Program-made: the position numbers and the translations under genes
The notes under the pieces: model-generated
What the model saw: only the letters and a program-made list of their open reading frames with translations
Database searches by the model: none
Told to the model about the DNA's origin: nothing
DNA from: Alistipes sp.
Lineage (GTDB): Bacteria > Bacteroidota > Bacteroidia > Bacteroidales > Rikenellaceae
Assembly (NCBI GenBank): GCA_017416915.1
Contig: JAFQAN010000019.1
Span: 1-64,000 of the forward strand
DNA length: 64,000 nucleotides
Reading direction: 5' to 3'
In this document: positions 22,498 through 31,314 of the stretch, piece by piece
How positions within the stretch are numbered: position 1 is the stretch's first letter
Layout of the letters: each line of letters starts with the position of its first letter

Positions 22498-24873
22498 ATG
22501 TCTTTGCTCAGCGATATTATCGAAAAAGTACGTCGCAACGAACGTATAACACCTGCCGAGGCCGTTGTGTTGTGGCAGGATGCTCCGCTGTGGCTGCTTG
22601 GCGAGCTCGCCACCGAGCGCAAGCGTAAGGCGAGTGGCAACGAGGTCTATTACAACCGTAATGTGCATCTCGAACCTACGAATATATGTCTGTTCAACTG
22701 CGAGTTCTGCTCGTTCCGTCGTCGTGAGGGCGATGCCGATGCGTGGAATATGTCGCTCGACGACATCACGGCGCGCGCGAGGGAGTTGCAGGGTAGCGAC
22801 ATTACCGAGGTCCATATCGTCGGTGGCGTACACCCCAAGCACGACCTGGATACCTACTGCGCGATGATACGTCGTGTGAAGAGTGTGTTGCCCGACGTTA
22901 CGGTCAAGGCATATACGGCTGTTGAGATATTCTATATGATACGCAAGGCGGAGGTCAGCGTTGTCGAGGGTCTCAGACGGTTGAAGGAGGCGGGAATGGA
23001 GTGTATCCCTGGCGGAGGTGCTGAGATTTTTGACGAGACGCTACGCCGTAAGATATGCCCCGATAAGTGTTCGTCTGAGGAGTGGTTGGCGGTACACCGT
23101 GCCGCACACAATATGGGCATCCCGACCAACTGCACGATGCTCTACGGACACGTTGAGACCATTGAGCAGAGGGTGGACCACTTAGACCGTCTGCGCACGT
23201 TGCAAGATACCGCCCCAGGCTTCGATGCCTTCATCCCGTTGAAGTACCGCAGTCGCAACAACCGTATGTCGGAGGTGGGCGAGTGTTCCGTGGAGGAGGA
23301 CCTGCGTACTATCGCTATGAGCCGCATATATTTGGATAACATCCCGCATATCAAGGCCTATTGGGTGGCATACGGCAAGCCTACGACCGAGATGGCATTG
23401 GCCTTCGGTGCTGACGATATTGATGGCACGATAGATAACTCGACGAAGATATACTCTATGGCGGGCGCCGATGCTCGTCCTACGATGTGTGTCGAGGAGT
23501 TGGAGGAGTTAGTGTGTAACGCAGGCTTTGTCGCTGTCGAGCGCGATTCGCATTACCGACGTGTCGAGCGAACAGCGATGCGAGCAACTGTTGTCGCACC
23601 CGTTGAGGAGGTGTCAGAGCCTATCGTTGCGCCCGAGCCTGTTATTGAGCCTACACCCGTTGTGGAGCCTACGCCCGAGCCTATTGTTGCGCCGCAACCT
23701 ATTGTGCAGCCCGTGCCGCAACCCCAAGCGGAGGAGCCGCAATCCGAAAAAGAGGAAATTGTCAAAGAGGAGAATACTGCTATGAATAATCAACCTATGC
23801 GCCAACCGTCGCGCGATAATAAGCCTACGAGCAGCCCCGATAGGGGTGGTAAGCCGAGTCTATGGCAACGAGTAAAGGAGAGCTTTGCGAAGATATATGC
23901 CCGCTTTCCAATCTTGTGCCATATGTTCTTCATCTTCTTGGTGGGAGTGTTGCTGTTGCTGTGCCTCTACTTAGGTCTTCGCTGGGGTACACGCCACGGC
24001 GAGGCTATTGTTGTCCCCAACCTTGTAGGCGAGTCGGTGGATGATGCACGTCGCATCGCCGACCGTCTCGACCTCGAAATTGTCGTTGCCGACTCGGTAT
24101 TCGACTCAGATGTGCCAGGCGGTACGGTTATGGACCAGCTGCCACGTACGTCGGATGTGCGCGAGGTAACGGTAAAGTCGGGACGAAAGATTTACGTTAC
24201 GATAAACGCCTACAACCGCCGTATGATGAAGGTGCCTAACGTGGTGCAGCTCTCATTGGTGCAGGCTCTGAACCAGTTGGAGCGTTCGGGCTTCACGGTC
24301 GAGAAGCTTGTATATGAGGTTGATGCCATATCTACCGACGTGGTTATGCGCGAGAAGATAGGACGCCGCGAGATTACGCCCACAACAAATGCCGAGATGC
24401 CCTTTGGTACAGGTGTAACGCTCCACGTTACCTACCGCCGTGAGGACCAGCTCACCTCCGTACCACGCCTTCTGGGTATGCGTCTGTCGCAGGCGCGCCG
24501 CACGGTGTGGAACAAGGGTCTCAACGTCGAGAAGATTGTCTATGATGAGACCGTTACCGACTTCAAGACGCGTCGTGAGGCTACCGTGTATAAGCAGTCG
24601 TTGCCAGCAAGCTCGGGGGCGCGTCGTGGTGCGGGTATAACGCTATATATGACCTGCAATCAGTCTCTTGCCGACTCGTTAGCACGTCAGGCAGACGCCA
24701 AGACCAAGTCTTTCGATGCCGAGCGTCGCCGCCGCGAGGAGGAGCTAAGGGCGCAAATCGAGGCGGATGAGCTTAGCCAGAGCTCTTCGCACGTTGAAGA
24801 GGTGCAGAGTATGGAGGAGGCAACATCTATGGCCCCCGCCGTTGAGGCTTCGACTGAGGATGCTGAGTTATAG
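22498..24873 (+). CDS. mqnE: Aminofutalosine synthase (MqnE) fused in frame to a membrane PASTA protein
   Basis: A 791-residue frame with two unrelated halves. Residues 1 to about 362 are a radical SAM enzyme with the cluster motif C64-x3-C68-x2-C71 (NICLFNCEFCSF) and EVHIVGGVHP, the MqnE type that makes aminofutalosine in the futalosine route to menaquinone. Residues about 364-428 are a Pro/Glu/Val linker. The second half has a basic juxtamembrane stretch, one transmembrane helix (about 472-494), three PASTA domains (about 503-570, 574-645, 651-718) and a Glu/Arg-rich tail. PASTA proteins next to rluD are usually separate genes. An internal ATG at 23782 (MNNQPMRQPS), preceded by AGAGGAG nine bases upstream, could produce the PASTA protein alone. 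No stop codon separates the halves. Confidence 0.88.
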   Translation: MSLLSDIIEKVRRNERITPAEAVVLWQDAPLWLLGELATERKRKASGNEVYYNRNVHLEPTNICLFNCEFCSFRRREGDADAWNMSLDDITARARELQGSDITEVHIVGGVHPKHDLDTYCAMIRRVKSVLPDVTVKAYTAVEIFYMIRKAEVSVVEGLRRLKEAGMECIPGGGAEIFDETLRRKICPDKCSSEEWLAVHRAAHNMGIPTNCTMLYGHVETIEQRVDHLDRLRTLQDTAPGFDAFIPLKYRSRNNRMSEVGECSVEEDLRTIAMSRIYLDNIPHIKAYWVAYGKPTTEMALAFGADDIDGTIDNSTKIYSMAGADARPTMCVEELEELVCNAGFVAVERDSHYRRVERTAMRATVVAPVEEVSEPIVAPEPVIEPTPVVEPTPEPIVAPQPIVQPVPQPQAEEPQSEKEEIVKEENTAMNNQPMRQPSRDNKPTSSPDRGGKPSLWQRVKESFAKIYARFPILCHMFFIFLVGVLLLLCLYLGLRWGTRHGEAIVVPNLVGESVDDARRIADRLDLEIVVADSVFDSDVPGGTVMDQLPRTSDVREVTVKSGRKIYVTINAYNRRMMKVPNVVQLSLVQALNQLERSGFTVEKLVYEVDAISTDVVMREKIGRREITPTTNAEMPFGTGVTLHVTYRREDQLTSVPRLLGMRLSQARRTVWNKGLNVEKIVYDETVTDFKTRREATVYKQSLPASSGARRGAGITLYMTCNQSLADSLARQADAKTKSFDAERRRREEELRAQIEADELSQSSSHVEEVQSMEEATSMAPAVEASTEDAEL

Positions 24874-24894
24874 TGAAAACCGAGGAGAAGAAGG

Positions 24895-26004
24895 ATGACT
24901 ACAAACCCTAAATATAACATCGACGATAGGGATATTGACCTCGACGACGTGGATATTGCCGCGGGAATGTCGGAGGGTGGCGATGAGGGCGACGAGCTGT
25001 TCGAACACTTTGCCGTAACGGTGGATAAGGGGCAGTCGATGATGCGTCTCGACAAGTTTCTCACCGTGCGCTTGGAGCATACCTCGCGCAACCGTATTCA
25101 GGCGGCTGCCGATGGAGGCAATATCCTTGTAAATGGCAAGGCGCAGAAATCGAGCTACAAGGTAAAGCCCCTCGACCAAATATCTATTGTGCTGCCCTAT
25201 CCGCGCCGTAAGGAGGAGATTGTACCCGAAGATATACCGCTCGACATCGTCTATGAGGATGACGATATTATAGTGATTAACAAGGCTGCGGGTATGGTTG
25301 TCCACCCTGGCGTGGGTAACCATAGCGGCACATTGGTACACGCACTCTCGTACCACCTCAAAAACCTGCCTATGTTCTCCGAGGGCAATGCCCGCGCAGG
25401 TCTTGTGCATCGCATCGACAAGGACACCTCGGGACTGCTCGTCGTGGCAAAGAACGAGAAGGCTCACGCCTCGCTTGCCAAGCAATTTTTCGACCACACC
25501 ATCTATCGCCGATATGTGGCGCTTGTATGGGGCAATATCGCCGAGGATGAGGGTACTATAACGGGCCATATTGGTCGTAACCCCAAAGACCGCCTGCAAA
25601 TGTATGTCTTTGCCGATGGCTCGGAGGGTAAGCACGCCGTAACGCACTTCAAGGTGCTACGCCGCTATGGATATGTTACGCTTGTGGAGTGCCGCTTGGA
25701 GACGGGGCGTACCCACCAGATACGTGTGCATATGTCGTGGCAGGGGCATCCGCTCTTCAACGATGAGCGCTACGGTGGCGACCGCATATTGAAGGGTACT
25801 ACATTTGTAAAGTATAAGCAGTTCATCGAAAACTGCTTCAAGCTAATACCGCGCCAGTCGCTACACGCCCGCGCCTTGGGCTTCGAGCATCCGACTACGG
25901 GTAAGTATGTGCAGTTCGACTCGGAGCTGCCCGAGGACTTCTGCGCCGTATTGAAGAAGTGGGATACCTACACCGACGCACAACATATCGACGACGGTAT
26001 TTAG
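24895..26004 (+). CDS. rluD: RluA/RluD-family 23S rRNA pseudouridine synthase
   Basis: A 369-residue pseudouridine synthase. An acidic N-terminal stretch (about 1-40) precedes an S4 RNA-binding domain (about 50-110, MMRLDKFLTVRLEHTSRNRIQAAADGGNILVNG). The catalytic domain has IVINKAAGMVVHPGVGNHSGTLVHAL and HRIDKDTSGLLVVAKN with catalytic D175, then ECRLETGRTHQIRVHMSWQGHPL. Family enzymes isomerise uridines in 23S rRNA; RluD targets the helix 69 loop. It is the fourth gene of the tgt operon, with a GAGGAGAAGAAGG stretch ahead of its ATG. Confidence 0.92.
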   Translation: MTTNPKYNIDDRDIDLDDVDIAAGMSEGGDEGDELFEHFAVTVDKGQSMMRLDKFLTVRLEHTSRNRIQAAADGGNILVNGKAQKSSYKVKPLDQISIVLPYPRRKEEIVPEDIPLDIVYEDDDIIVINKAAGMVVHPGVGNHSGTLVHALSYHLKNLPMFSEGNARAGLVHRIDKDTSGLLVVAKNEKAHASLAKQFFDHTIYRRYVALVWGNIAEDEGTITGHIGRNPKDRLQMYVFADGSEGKHAVTHFKVLRRYGYVTLVECRLETGRTHQIRVHMSWQGHPLFNDERYGGDRILKGTTFVKYKQFIENCFKLIPRQSLHARALGFEHPTTGKYVQFDSELPEDFCAVLKKWDTYTDAQHIDDGI

Positions 26005-26095
26005 GCGATTGAGTAGCGGTAGGAGGGGTAGCAGCGAGTAGTGGTGCATAATAAATTGGTGTTAAGTAAAATAGAGAAAAGCAAAACCAGAATAG

Positions 26096-27946
26096 ATGTT
26101 TCTGCCAACAACCATAAAGGAGGTGCGTGAGCGCGGCTGGGACGAGTTGGATGTCATCATCTTCTCGGGCGACGCCTATATAGACCATCCCGCCTTTGGT
26201 CCTGCTGTTATCGGCAGAATATTGGAGGCTGAGGGCTACCGTGTGGCGATAGTGCCGCAGCCCAACTGGCGCGACGACCTACGCGACTTCCGCAAGTTCG
26301 GACAGCCACGCCTCTTCTTTGCCGTTACGGCGGGAGCTATGGACTCTATGGTGAACCACTACACGGCAAATCTGCGTCTGCGCTCCAATGATGCCTATAC
26401 CCCTGGCGGCAAGGCGGGCTTCCGCCCCGACCGTGCGGTGGATACCTACACACGCATCCTCAAACGCCTCTATCCGCACACTCCCGTCGTTGTGGGTGGC
26501 ATCGAGGCGTCGCTAAGACGCCTCACGCACTACGACTACTGGACCAACTCGCTACGCCGCTCGGTGCTTGTCAGCTCGGGTGCCGACCTGCTCATATATG
26601 GTATGGGCGATAAGGTTATCCGCGAGGTGGTACGTGCTATGCGCAACGGCTTCAATATGAAGCTGCTCAGGGGCTTGCGTCAGGTGGGCTTCCGTGCCGA
26701 TAGGGAGTATGTCGAACGCTTGAAGGCGGAGACGACGCTGCATCTTCACTCCTTCGAGGAGTGTTGCGCCTCGAACGAGGCGTTCGGCAAGAACTTTGTC
26801 GAGGAGGAGACGTTGAGCAATATGATGTCGTGCGACACTACGCTTGTCGAGGCGGTCGATGATGGATATGTTGTCATCACGCCGCCCCACGTAACGCTCA
26901 CTACCGAGGAGCTTGACCACTCGTTTGACCTGCCCTACGAGCGGGCGCCACACCCCCGCTACAATGGCAAGGGCGACATCCCCGCGTGGGAGATGATAAA
27001 GCACTCGATAAACATACATCGAGGCTGCTTTGGTGGCTGCTCATTCTGCACCATATCGGCACATCAGGGTAAGTTTATCAACTCGCGCTCGGAGCGCTCT
27101 ATCCTCGAAGAGGTTAAGCGTGTGGTGGCGATGCCCGACTTCAAGGGCTATATATCGGATATTGGCGCCCCTTCGGCAAATATGTATCGTATGCGCGGTA
27201 AAAATGAGGAGCTGTGCCAGCGATGTCGCCGCCCCTCGTGCCTACATCCTAAGCTATGCCCCAATATGAATAACGACCACCGTCCGCTCTTGGAGCTGTA
27301 CCGCAAGATACGCGAGACGAAGGGTGTTAAGCGCGCCTTCATCGGCAGTGGCATACGCTATGACCTCTTCGACGACTCGGAGTACTTCGCAACGGTGGTA
27401 AAATACCACACCTCGGGACGCTTGAAGGTGGCACCCGAACACACCGAAAATCACGTCCTTAGACTTATGCGTAAGCCTCCGTTTGCGATGTTCGAGAGGC
27501 TCAACGAGCGCTTCGCGGAGGTGTGCCGTCGTGAGGGTCTTAAATACCAGCTTATCCCCTATTTCATATCGTCGCATCCAGGCTGCGAGGAGCGTGATAT
27601 GCAGGCTCTTGCCGATAAGGTGCTTGGACGTCTGCACTTTACCTTGGAGCAGGTGCAGGACCTTACGCCTACGCCTATGACCCTCTCGTCGGTGATGTTC
27701 TACACGGGCGTAAATCCCTATACGGGCGAGGAGGTATATGTGGCGCGCTCGCAGGAGGATAAACGCCGACAGAAGGCCTACTTCTTCGGCGGTAAGCTGC
27801 CCACGGAGCAAAATATGCAGAGGCGCAGTGCATCGTCAAGACCTGCTGCGAAGCCCTATGCGGCGCCGCCAAAGGGTAAAAAGTCGGCAGTACAAGGTGT
27901 TGAACGTAGCGCCTCGCCGAAGAGAAGATTTGCAAAAAAGAGATAA
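26096..27946 (+). CDS. YgiQ-family radical SAM protein
   Basis: A 616-residue radical SAM protein of the YgiQ family. An N-terminal cobalamin-binding-like region (about 1-290) carries WDELDVIIFSGDAYIDHPAFG and VVVGGIEASLRRLTHYDYW. The cluster-binding motif is C311-x3-C315-x2-C318 (HRGCFGGCSFCTIS). Later parts include GSGIRYDL and VAPEHTENHVLRLMRKP. The C-terminal 60 residues are basic and low-complexity (ending SPKRRFAKKR), as is usual in the family. The reaction is not established. It starts 91 bases after rluD; a hairpin terminator follows. Confidence 0.92.
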   Translation: MFLPTTIKEVRERGWDELDVIIFSGDAYIDHPAFGPAVIGRILEAEGYRVAIVPQPNWRDDLRDFRKFGQPRLFFAVTAGAMDSMVNHYTANLRLRSNDAYTPGGKAGFRPDRAVDTYTRILKRLYPHTPVVVGGIEASLRRLTHYDYWTNSLRRSVLVSSGADLLIYGMGDKVIREVVRAMRNGFNMKLLRGLRQVGFRADREYVERLKAETTLHLHSFEECCASNEAFGKNFVEEETLSNMMSCDTTLVEAVDDGYVVITPPHVTLTTEELDHSFDLPYERAPHPRYNGKGDIPAWEMIKHSINIHRGCFGGCSFCTISAHQGKFINSRSERSILEEVKRVVAMPDFKGYISDIGAPSANMYRMRGKNEELCQRCRRPSCLHPKLCPNMNNDHRPLLELYRKIRETKGVKRAFIGSGIRYDLFDDSEYFATVVKYHTSGRLKVAPEHTENHVLRLMRKPPFAMFERLNERFAEVCRREGLKYQLIPYFISSHPGCEERDMQALADKVLGRLHFTLEQVQDLTPTPMTLSSVMFYTGVNPYTGEEVYVARSQEDKRRQKAYFFGGKLPTEQNMQRRSASSRPAAKPYAAPPKGKKSAVQGVERSASPKRRFAKKR

Positions 27947-27966
27947 TATTCATATATTTGTTGTAA

Positions 27967-27995
27967 AATTAGTTTTTTAGAGAACAAAACTAATT
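27967..27995 (+). terminator. Terminator after the YgiQ gene
   Basis: AATTAGTTTT and AAAACTAATT form a perfect 10-bp AT-rich stem around TTAGAGAAC. A second small inverted repeat (ACTATG/CATAGT) lies near 28013-28030. The stem is weak in GC, so confidence is moderate. Confidence 0.5.
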
Positions 27996-28037
27996 GCTTG
28001 AACACCATTCAACTATGTCAAAACATAGTATAACATA

Positions 28038-28148
28038 TGTAAACTAAAACTTTTTTACGCAGCTTTGTGATTGTATTCGCGCTATTTTTCAGTATGGGAT
28101 GCGTGAGAGATAATGTGGATTTATTGTGTTGTCTTATTAAAATATAGC
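28038..28148 (+). pseudogene. Remnant of a lipoprotein gene with a stop at codon 2
   Basis: The frame reads ATG, then TAA, then TKTFLRSFVIVFALFFSMGC and VRDNVDLLCCLIKI before a TAG. The first part is a textbook lipoprotein signal with lipobox FFSMGC, yet the second codon is a stop and only about 14 residues follow the cysteine. No alternative ATG restores it. It is probably a decayed paralogue of the AT-rich lipoprotein gene that starts ten bases downstream. Confidence 0.55.
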
Positions 28149-28157
28149 AGATAGGTT

Positions 28158-28820
28158 ATGAAAAAGATTATTACAGTATTGGTGGTCGCTTTTTCTTGTG
28201 TATTAACGTCGTGCGATAAATTAAAAGAACTGGGCATCATAGATCCTACAAAGTATTTTATAGAGATGGAATTAACCTTTGACGAATGGGAACTTGAAAA
28301 TGCAACAATCTCAACATATACAGATTTTACATTTAATCCCGTTTCTGGTGAAAACATGAGATTTATGATCATGGAAAACTATAACTATGATGGGAGAACT
28401 CGGTTTGAACTTTCGAGGGACGATATTCCTATTTACTGCAAAGATAATCAACTAAAAGAATTAGGCTTGGGGTTTTCGCTATTCCTTCGAGATATTCCAC
28501 TTATTGAGGGCGTAAAATATTATTTGGGTGATGTTGATGAGATTAACACAAGTGATGGAGTTGTTGTGCCTAATGAAGATAGCTGGACAATTAGTGGAAT
28601 TAGAATGTGGGGGGATGGTATCCGAACTCAAAGATCCACATTCGGTTGGATGAAGTTTACAAGAATTGAGTATGTTAGCAAAGATCATTACACAGGTTAC
28701 GAAATAGATTTGGAGTTTGAATTTGAGGTTAAGGACCCCGAAACAGGCGAAATAACGTTAAAGGTGGAAAATGGCAAAATATTCGATAACCCAGGTGAAT
28801 GGACGGTTAATGAAATTTAA
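28158..28820 (+). CDS. AT-rich lipoprotein, unknown function
   Basis: A 220-residue lipoprotein with lipobox VLTSC and acylated C19. It is not a recognised family. The mature chain is acidic and rich in aromatic and beta-prone stretches (EMELTFDEWELENATIS; YEIDLEFEFEVKDPETGEITLKV), suggesting a beta-sandwich. Base composition is clearly more AT-rich than surrounding housekeeping genes and codon choice differs, consistent with recent acquisition or fast evolution. A decayed lipoprotein leader lies immediately upstream. Confidence 0.7.
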   Translation: MKKIITVLVVAFSCVLTSCDKLKELGIIDPTKYFIEMELTFDEWELENATISTYTDFTFNPVSGENMRFMIMENYNYDGRTRFELSRDDIPIYCKDNQLKELGLGFSLFLRDIPLIEGVKYYLGDVDEINTSDGVVVPNEDSWTISGIRMWGDGIRTQRSTFGWMKFTRIEYVSKDHYTGYEIDLEFEFEVKDPETGEITLKVENGKIFDNPGEWTVNEI

Positions 28821-29008
28821 TCATTGACTAATTTTGTCATTTTGTTGTTGTACCTTAAAAAGTGTTTATCTAATATTAGGTTTTGTCTAATAATTATAGA
28901 AATATTCAAGGAATACAGTAGCTAAGCTATTATAAATTATGAACTGACGATAATAAATCTTGAAAATTTAAGTAATTTACATTAATCAATTCAAATAATT
29001 CAAACGCT

Positions 29009-29464
29009 ATGAAAAAACTTATGATTTTGGCCGCTATGTTCGGTTTTGTAGCATGCGGCGGCGCCGATAAGGCAGAGGAGAAGGATGATGCACAGGTTGT
29101 AGAGGAGGCTGTTGAGGCTACCGAGGAGGCTACCGAGGAGGTAGTTGAGGAGGTTCAGACAGCTACGGCTGTTGCTGCTCCCGAGGTAAAGGCTGAAAAG
29201 CCCTCACTCGAAGATATGGAGGTTAAGCAGGTAGCACCCGCAAAGGCTCAGTTAAGCACTGGTAAGGAGGTTGTAAAAGAGGGTGTTGAGGCTGCTAAGG
29301 TTGTCCCCGCTAAGGTTAAGACCACGGTTGATGGTGCTATCAACACCGCAGAGTTGAAGGTTGTCGGTGCTGGTGAGCAGGTTATCACTCGCGTAGAGGA
29401 GGGTGCCAAGGAGATTACCAAGGAGACGAAGATGAAGGTGCAGAACCAGTTGGTTGTAAAATAA
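29009..29464 (+). CDS. Low-complexity acidic/helical lipoprotein, unknown function
   Basis: A 151-residue lipoprotein with lipobox GFVAC and acylated C16. The mature part is almost entirely Glu, Val, Ala, Lys and Thr. An acidic block (about 20-48, VEEAVEATEEATEEVVEEV) is followed by KAEKPSLEDMEVKQVAPAK and repeated amphipathic segments (EVVKEGVEAAKVVPAKVK; EEGAKEITKETKMK). This pattern suggests long amphipathic helices or a disordered linker anchored to a membrane. Family not recognised. It sits between an AT-rich gap (28821-29008, nothing recognised) and a hairpin repeat region. Confidence 0.7.
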   Translation: MKKLMILAAMFGFVACGGADKAEEKDDAQVVEEAVEATEEATEEVVEEVQTATAVAAPEVKAEKPSLEDMEVKQVAPAKAQLSTGKEVVKEGVEAAKVVPAKVKTTVDGAINTAELKVVGAGEQVITRVEEGAKEITKETKMKVQNQLVVK

Positions 29465-29513
29465 ACCTTTTTCTTGGTGTGATAGCTTGACGTGATAGCG
29501 GCGCATCAGCGTC

Positions 29514-29584
29514 CTATCCCCAAAAGTAGAGTGCCGTGGGCTGTACGTTTTAGTACTATCCCTCGGCACTCTCTTTTGCGATAG
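29514..29584. repeat. Intergenic hairpin repeat, copy 2
   Basis: Preceded by GTGATAGCGGCGCATCAGCG. The outer stem pairs CTATC with GATAG and CAAAAG with CTTTTG; the inner stem pairs AGAGTGCCG with CGGCACTCT; the loop contains GGGCTGTACGTTTTAGTACT. Copy 3 at 46116-46186 keeps the loop and the CCCCAAAAG/CTTTTGCG blocks while both stems change in a compensating way. It lies between two convergent genes. Confidence 0.75.
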
Positions 29585-29610
29585 AACACTGCTGCACCAC
29601 TCTGACGCCA

Positions 29611-29708
29611 AGCTGCCTCGCACCGCCTCGCACCGCCTCGCACAACTGAGAACGCCTGGGAACGCCTGGGAACGCCTGAGAACGCCTGAGAACGCCTGAG
29701 AACGCCTG
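29611..29708. repeat. 10-bp tandem repeat array, second locus
   Basis: About ten consecutive 10-base units: three of the CACCGCCTCG type, then CACAACTGAG and six of AACGCCTGRG. The adjoining CACCACTCTGACG segment also occurs next to the array at 166-210, so hairpin and array form a composite repeat present twice in the window. Confidence 0.85.
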
Positions 29709-29757
29709 TGTCTTAAACTACTGAGAAGGGCTGAGCGCGCCCTCTCGTTACTCATAG

Positions 29758-31215
29758 CTATCTGCTCAGTCGCACCTCAAAGGGGGTAACGGGCAGACCT
29801 TCACAGCTTTTCAGGTTGCCAGGCTTAAAGTCGCCCCAGCCGTAGCGCACCACCTGTGGGTCGTGAACATACTCCGAGCGAACGCGTAGCAGACGGCTAT
29901 CCCACTCGAAATATGCAAATGTCACGGGGTAGAAGATGCCCTCGCTGCCTGCAACCTCCAAGCCCTCGATGTCGCGCCAACGGTTCAAACCGTTAGGCAC
30001 GTGGCTGAGTCGTACGCCAATCTCGTTGCTGTTGGGCAGTGCCACAGCCTCTTCTGCCTCGGGCGAGTAGCAGGCGACATGCTCAAAGCCGTAGTCGCGG
30101 TGCAGTGCCAACCACGCAAGGCGCTCGCCAACGGGCTCTTTGCGCATAGGGTGTATGTTGTCCTTCTCGAAGGGCTCTACAAGGTCGTTGGTAACCACAA
30201 TAGCACTATTCGGAATGGTACGTGCCGCCTCGTGCTGAGCCTCACGCAGCAATGCTGCCGACTCATACTGCTCCGAACTCTTATAGCGGTAGGGTGCTAT
30301 CTCCACGGTGTAGAAGGGTAGGCGGCAATCCTTATCGTCGTTCCAATCCTCTCGCCACGCATCGACCATATTTGTCATACGCTCCACAAAGCGACCATCC
30401 TCGCCCACGTTGGAGCATCCCTGATACCATATAAAGCCTCGTATCGTATAGCCACGCAAGGGGCATAGCATAGCGTTATACATAACCATAGGGCGGTAGT
30501 AGTGCGTCGTCATAGCGTCGATGGCCTCGCGCGAGAGATTTACATCGTCGTACCCCTCCAAAACGTCGCGCGGCGTCCAACTCTCGACCTTTGCACCGCC
30601 ATACGCCGCGTTGAGGATGCCTACTGGCACGTCGAGCGCACGTGATAGATGTGCCGCAAAGAAGTATGCCGTGGCGCTCATCTCCTTAACCTCGGCGGGT
30701 GTGGCGCGCAACCACGCACCCTCGCAATAGCGCTCCTCGTTGTGCGACTGCGTGAGCTTGACGTTGAACATACGCACGTGGTCGCCACCTGCGGGGCAGG
30801 CGAAGACGCGATTAGCACCCTCGACGGGTGAGTTGAAGAAGCCGCGCAGGGGCATCTCCATATTCGACTGTCCCGAGGCAAGCCATATCTCGCCGATAAG
30901 CACGTCGCCAACGGCAATCTGCTCCTTGCCGTCGCTGAAAAGTATGGTGTAGGGGGTATATCCGCCCTCGGGCGTTGCCACGCTAAGCTCCCATCTGCCG
31001 CTCTTATCTGCCTTGGTGGTGTGTGTAAGGTTGTCCCACGAGGTGGTTACGCTGATTGTCGCACCACTTGCCGCCTCGCCCCATAGCTTTGCCTCGCTCG
31101 ATTGGAGCAGTACCATACCATCGGTAATAGGCGACGCCAAGCGTAGCTGTGCAGAGAGTGTTGCGGTGGTAAGTAGCAGTGCTACGACCATCGTCATTCG
31201 TCCAAAAAGTCTCAT
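29758..31215 (-). CDS. Sialate O-acetylesterase-like carbohydrate esterase
   Basis: A 485-residue exported esterase with a signal peptide (about 1-22, ending LSAQ). The SGNH nucleophile block is GEIWLASGQSNMEMPL (near 112-127), with AAYGGAKVESWTPRDVL and FIWYQGCSNVGEDGRF as further family motifs. A beta-sandwich segment (about 25-105) precedes the catalytic part. Sialate O-acetylesterase relatives in polysaccharide loci remove O-acetyl groups from plant glycans. Here it probably deacetylates hemicellulose fragments for the nearby GH enzymes. It lies 99 bases downstream of the xylose transporter gene, behind its own hairpin and -7 box. Confidence 0.85.
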   Translation of the reverse strand: MRLFGRMTMVVALLLTTATLSAQLRLASPITDGMVLLQSSEAKLWGEAASGATISVTTSWDNLTHTTKADKSGRWELSVATPEGGYTPYTILFSDGKEQIAVGDVLIGEIWLASGQSNMEMPLRGFFNSPVEGANRVFACPAGGDHVRMFNVKLTQSHNEERYCEGAWLRATPAEVKEMSATAYFFAAHLSRALDVPVGILNAAYGGAKVESWTPRDVLEGYDDVNLSREAIDAMTTHYYRPMVMYNAMLCPLRGYTIRGFIWYQGCSNVGEDGRFVERMTNMVDAWREDWNDDKDCRLPFYTVEIAPYRYKSSEQYESAALLREAQHEAARTIPNSAIVVTNDLVEPFEKDNIHPMRKEPVGERLAWLALHRDYGFEHVACYSPEAEEAVALPNSNEIGVRLSHVPNGLNRWRDIEGLEVAGSEGIFYPVTFAYFEWDSRLLRVRSEYVHDPQVVRYGWGDFKPGNLKSCEGLPVTPFEVRLSR

Positions 31216-31238
31216 ATTCGTACAATTTAGGTTAATCT

Positions 31239-31273
31239 AAGAGAGGCAAATTTACGAAAAATTTACCTCTCTT
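31239..31273 (-). terminator. Hairpin between the transporter and esterase genes
   Basis: AAGAGAGG pairs with CCTCTCTT and AAATTT with AAATTT inside it, forming a 35-base stem-loop downstream of the minus-strand transporter gene. It may terminate or attenuate the xyl operon before the esterase gene. Confidence 0.6.
31247..31254 (-). promoter_or_regulatory. -7 promoter box of the esterase gene
   Basis: TAAATTTG on the minus strand, an exact TAnnTTTG match 31 bases upstream of the ATG at 31215. It lies inside the hairpin at 31239-31273. Confidence 0.5.
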
Positions 31274-31314
31274 GAAAAAAGTTCTCTATAAATGTTTGTA
31301 AAAGGGGTAGCGGG

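Noticed and set aside
22498-24873. mqnE-PASTA frame split as two genes in the annotation
   Set aside because: No stop or frameshift is visible in the given sequence, so it is kept as one gene and the internal start is noted instead.
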